From Rickettsiales bacterium (lineage in GTDB: Bacteria; Pseudomonadota; Alphaproteobacteria; Rs-D84; CACZYB01): a DNA stretch of 6,138 bases. This document shows positions 5,839 to 6,138 of this stretch, in pieces. The translations under genes and the position numbers were made by a program. The notes under the pieces were generated by a model, which worked only from the letters and a program-made list of their open reading frames with translations, did not search any database and had not been told where the DNA came from. The DNA is taken from contig JAISNH010000088.1 in NCBI GenBank assembly GCA_031276335.1, forward strand, positions 1 through 6,138, written 5' to 3'. Position 1 is the stretch's first letter. Every line of letters begins with the position of its first letter.

Positions 5839-5868
5839 ACACTTGACCCCTGCCTTCGCAGGGGTGAC
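5839..5868 (-). repeat. Right arm of the inverted repeat flanking the GIY-YIG gene
   Basis: This is the inverted partner of 5483-5512, with two mismatches close to the inner end. It carries the same perfect 7-bp stem, CCCCTGC-CTTC-GCAGGGG (5847-5864). It starts 12 bases after the nuclease stop codon. Confidence 0.9.
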
Positions 5869-5960
5869 GGGGTGGGGGATACCTGCCTTCGCGGGGGTGA
5901 CGAAAGATTTTTGCCGGTATGACGACCAAGGGCGCGGGAATGACGACCTTTCGCGAGGAT
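5847..5960 (+). repeat. Array of progressively degenerate repeat ends between GIY-YIG and transketolase genes
   Basis: The right-arm sequence recurs in direct orientation. Bases 5882-5902 match 5849-5869 at 20 of 21 positions. Weaker copies ending in TGACG follow at 5920-5924 and 5941-5945, and a last CTTTCGCGAGGATG occurs near 5949-5961. TGACG starts are 33, 22 and 21 bases apart. Upstream of each lies a G-rich half (CAGGGG, CGGGGG, GCCGGTA, CGCGGGAA). This fills the gap between the convergent genes and holds no gene or clear intrinsic terminator. Confidence 0.65.
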
Positions 5961-5968
5961 GTTAAATC

Positions 5969-6138
5969 CTAATCAATAAACTTCAAAATCCTTTCCACCA
6001 CCTTTTCCGCCGTGAAGCCGAAATGGTCGGCCAGGGCGGAGGCGGGGGCGGATGCGCCGAACCCGTCGATGCCTATGCCGGCGTCGGCGTAGCGTTCCCA
6101 GCCGAGCGTGCTTGCCGCCTCGATCGACACCGCGAACG
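5969..6138 (-). CDS. tkt: Transketolase, C-terminal 55 codons (5' part beyond window)
   Basis: Transketolase moves two-carbon units between sugar phosphates in the non-oxidative pentose phosphate pathway, using thiamine diphosphate, in the cytoplasm. Only the C-terminal domain end is present. The strings STLGWERYADAG and GIDGFGASAPASALADHFGF match the family's typical ending (WxxY, then GxDxFGxSAP and a HFGFT-type helix). The reading frame runs from the right edge to TAG at 5969-5971, followed by the repeat array. The gene converges on the GIY-YIG gene. Catalytic and cofactor residues lie outside the window, so completeness cannot be judged. A related 1-deoxyxylulose-5-phosphate synthase is less likely given the FGASAP motif. 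Confidence 0.92.
   Translation of the reverse strand, partial: FAVSIEAASTLGWERYADAGIGIDGFGASAPASALADHFGFTAEKVVERILKFID

Larger units (their letters stand above)
5483..5868. mobile_element. Candidate 386-bp unit: GIY-YIG nuclease gene within REP-like inverted repeats
   Basis: The unit consists of the left arm, a 98-codon GIY-YIG nuclease gene and the inverted right arm, with little else. The gene is about 31% GC over 5581-5760 (55 of 180 bases by hand count), well below its neighbours, which suggests transfer. No target-site duplication is apparent beside the arms (ATT on the left, GGG on the right), so classical transposition is not shown. REP elements with RAYT transposases show a similar gene-plus-palindrome layout, but that enzyme is unrelated. 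Mobility is an inference. Confidence 0.5.

Noticed and set aside
5483..5868. Conventional insertion sequence
   Set aside because: No transposase fold is encoded and no target-site duplication is visible; the only gene is a GIY-YIG nuclease.
5847..5960. CRISPR-like array
   Set aside because: The units are degenerate, with no spacers of constant length and no cas gene; they are decayed copies of the flanking palindrome.

Overview
The window looks like the chromosome of a Gram-negative bacterium, most likely an alphaproteobacterium of fairly high GC. That rests on the character of MiaA and FtsY and on dispersed palindromes of the CCTGCGAAGGCAGGGG and TTCCCGCGAAAG type in the gaps. The lineage is an inference from familiarity, not a phylogeny. 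Core genes sit at both edges: the 5' part of ftsY (minus strand, running off the left edge), a complete divergent miaA, and the last 55 codons of a transketolase gene (minus strand, running off the right edge).

Between miaA and the transketolase gene lies an accessory stretch of about 4.4 kb, about 1587-5968. First comes a 485-codon cytoplasmic-looking orphan gene (1656-3113) with an AT-rich 5' half and an acidic linker made of two 69-bp tandem repeats. Next is a gap of about 330 bp filled with nested palindromes (3120-3370). Then comes a 676-codon gene for a secreted cysteine-rich protein (3440-5470), whose base composition drops sharply to about 40% GC within 4741-5160 and returns to over 60% after about 5165. 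Both orphan genes have their own near-consensus promoter, with a 17-bp spacer and an extended -10, so each seems to be transcribed separately.

The last accessory gene is a small AT-rich single-domain GIY-YIG nuclease gene (5530-5826). It is framed by a 30-bp inverted repeat (5483-5512 and 5839-5868, 28 of 30 matching), and each arm is itself a perfect hairpin. A close direct copy of the right arm follows at 5882-5902, then more degenerate copies up to transketolase. Nuclease plus REP-like ends resembles the logic of REP elements with their RAYT transposases, but with a GIY-YIG enzyme. This is the best candidate in the window for an under-described system: a nuclease that may spread or maintain a dispersed palindromic repeat family.

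No functional link between the two orphan genes can be shown from sequence alone. No tRNA, rRNA, CRISPR array or conventional insertion sequence was seen.
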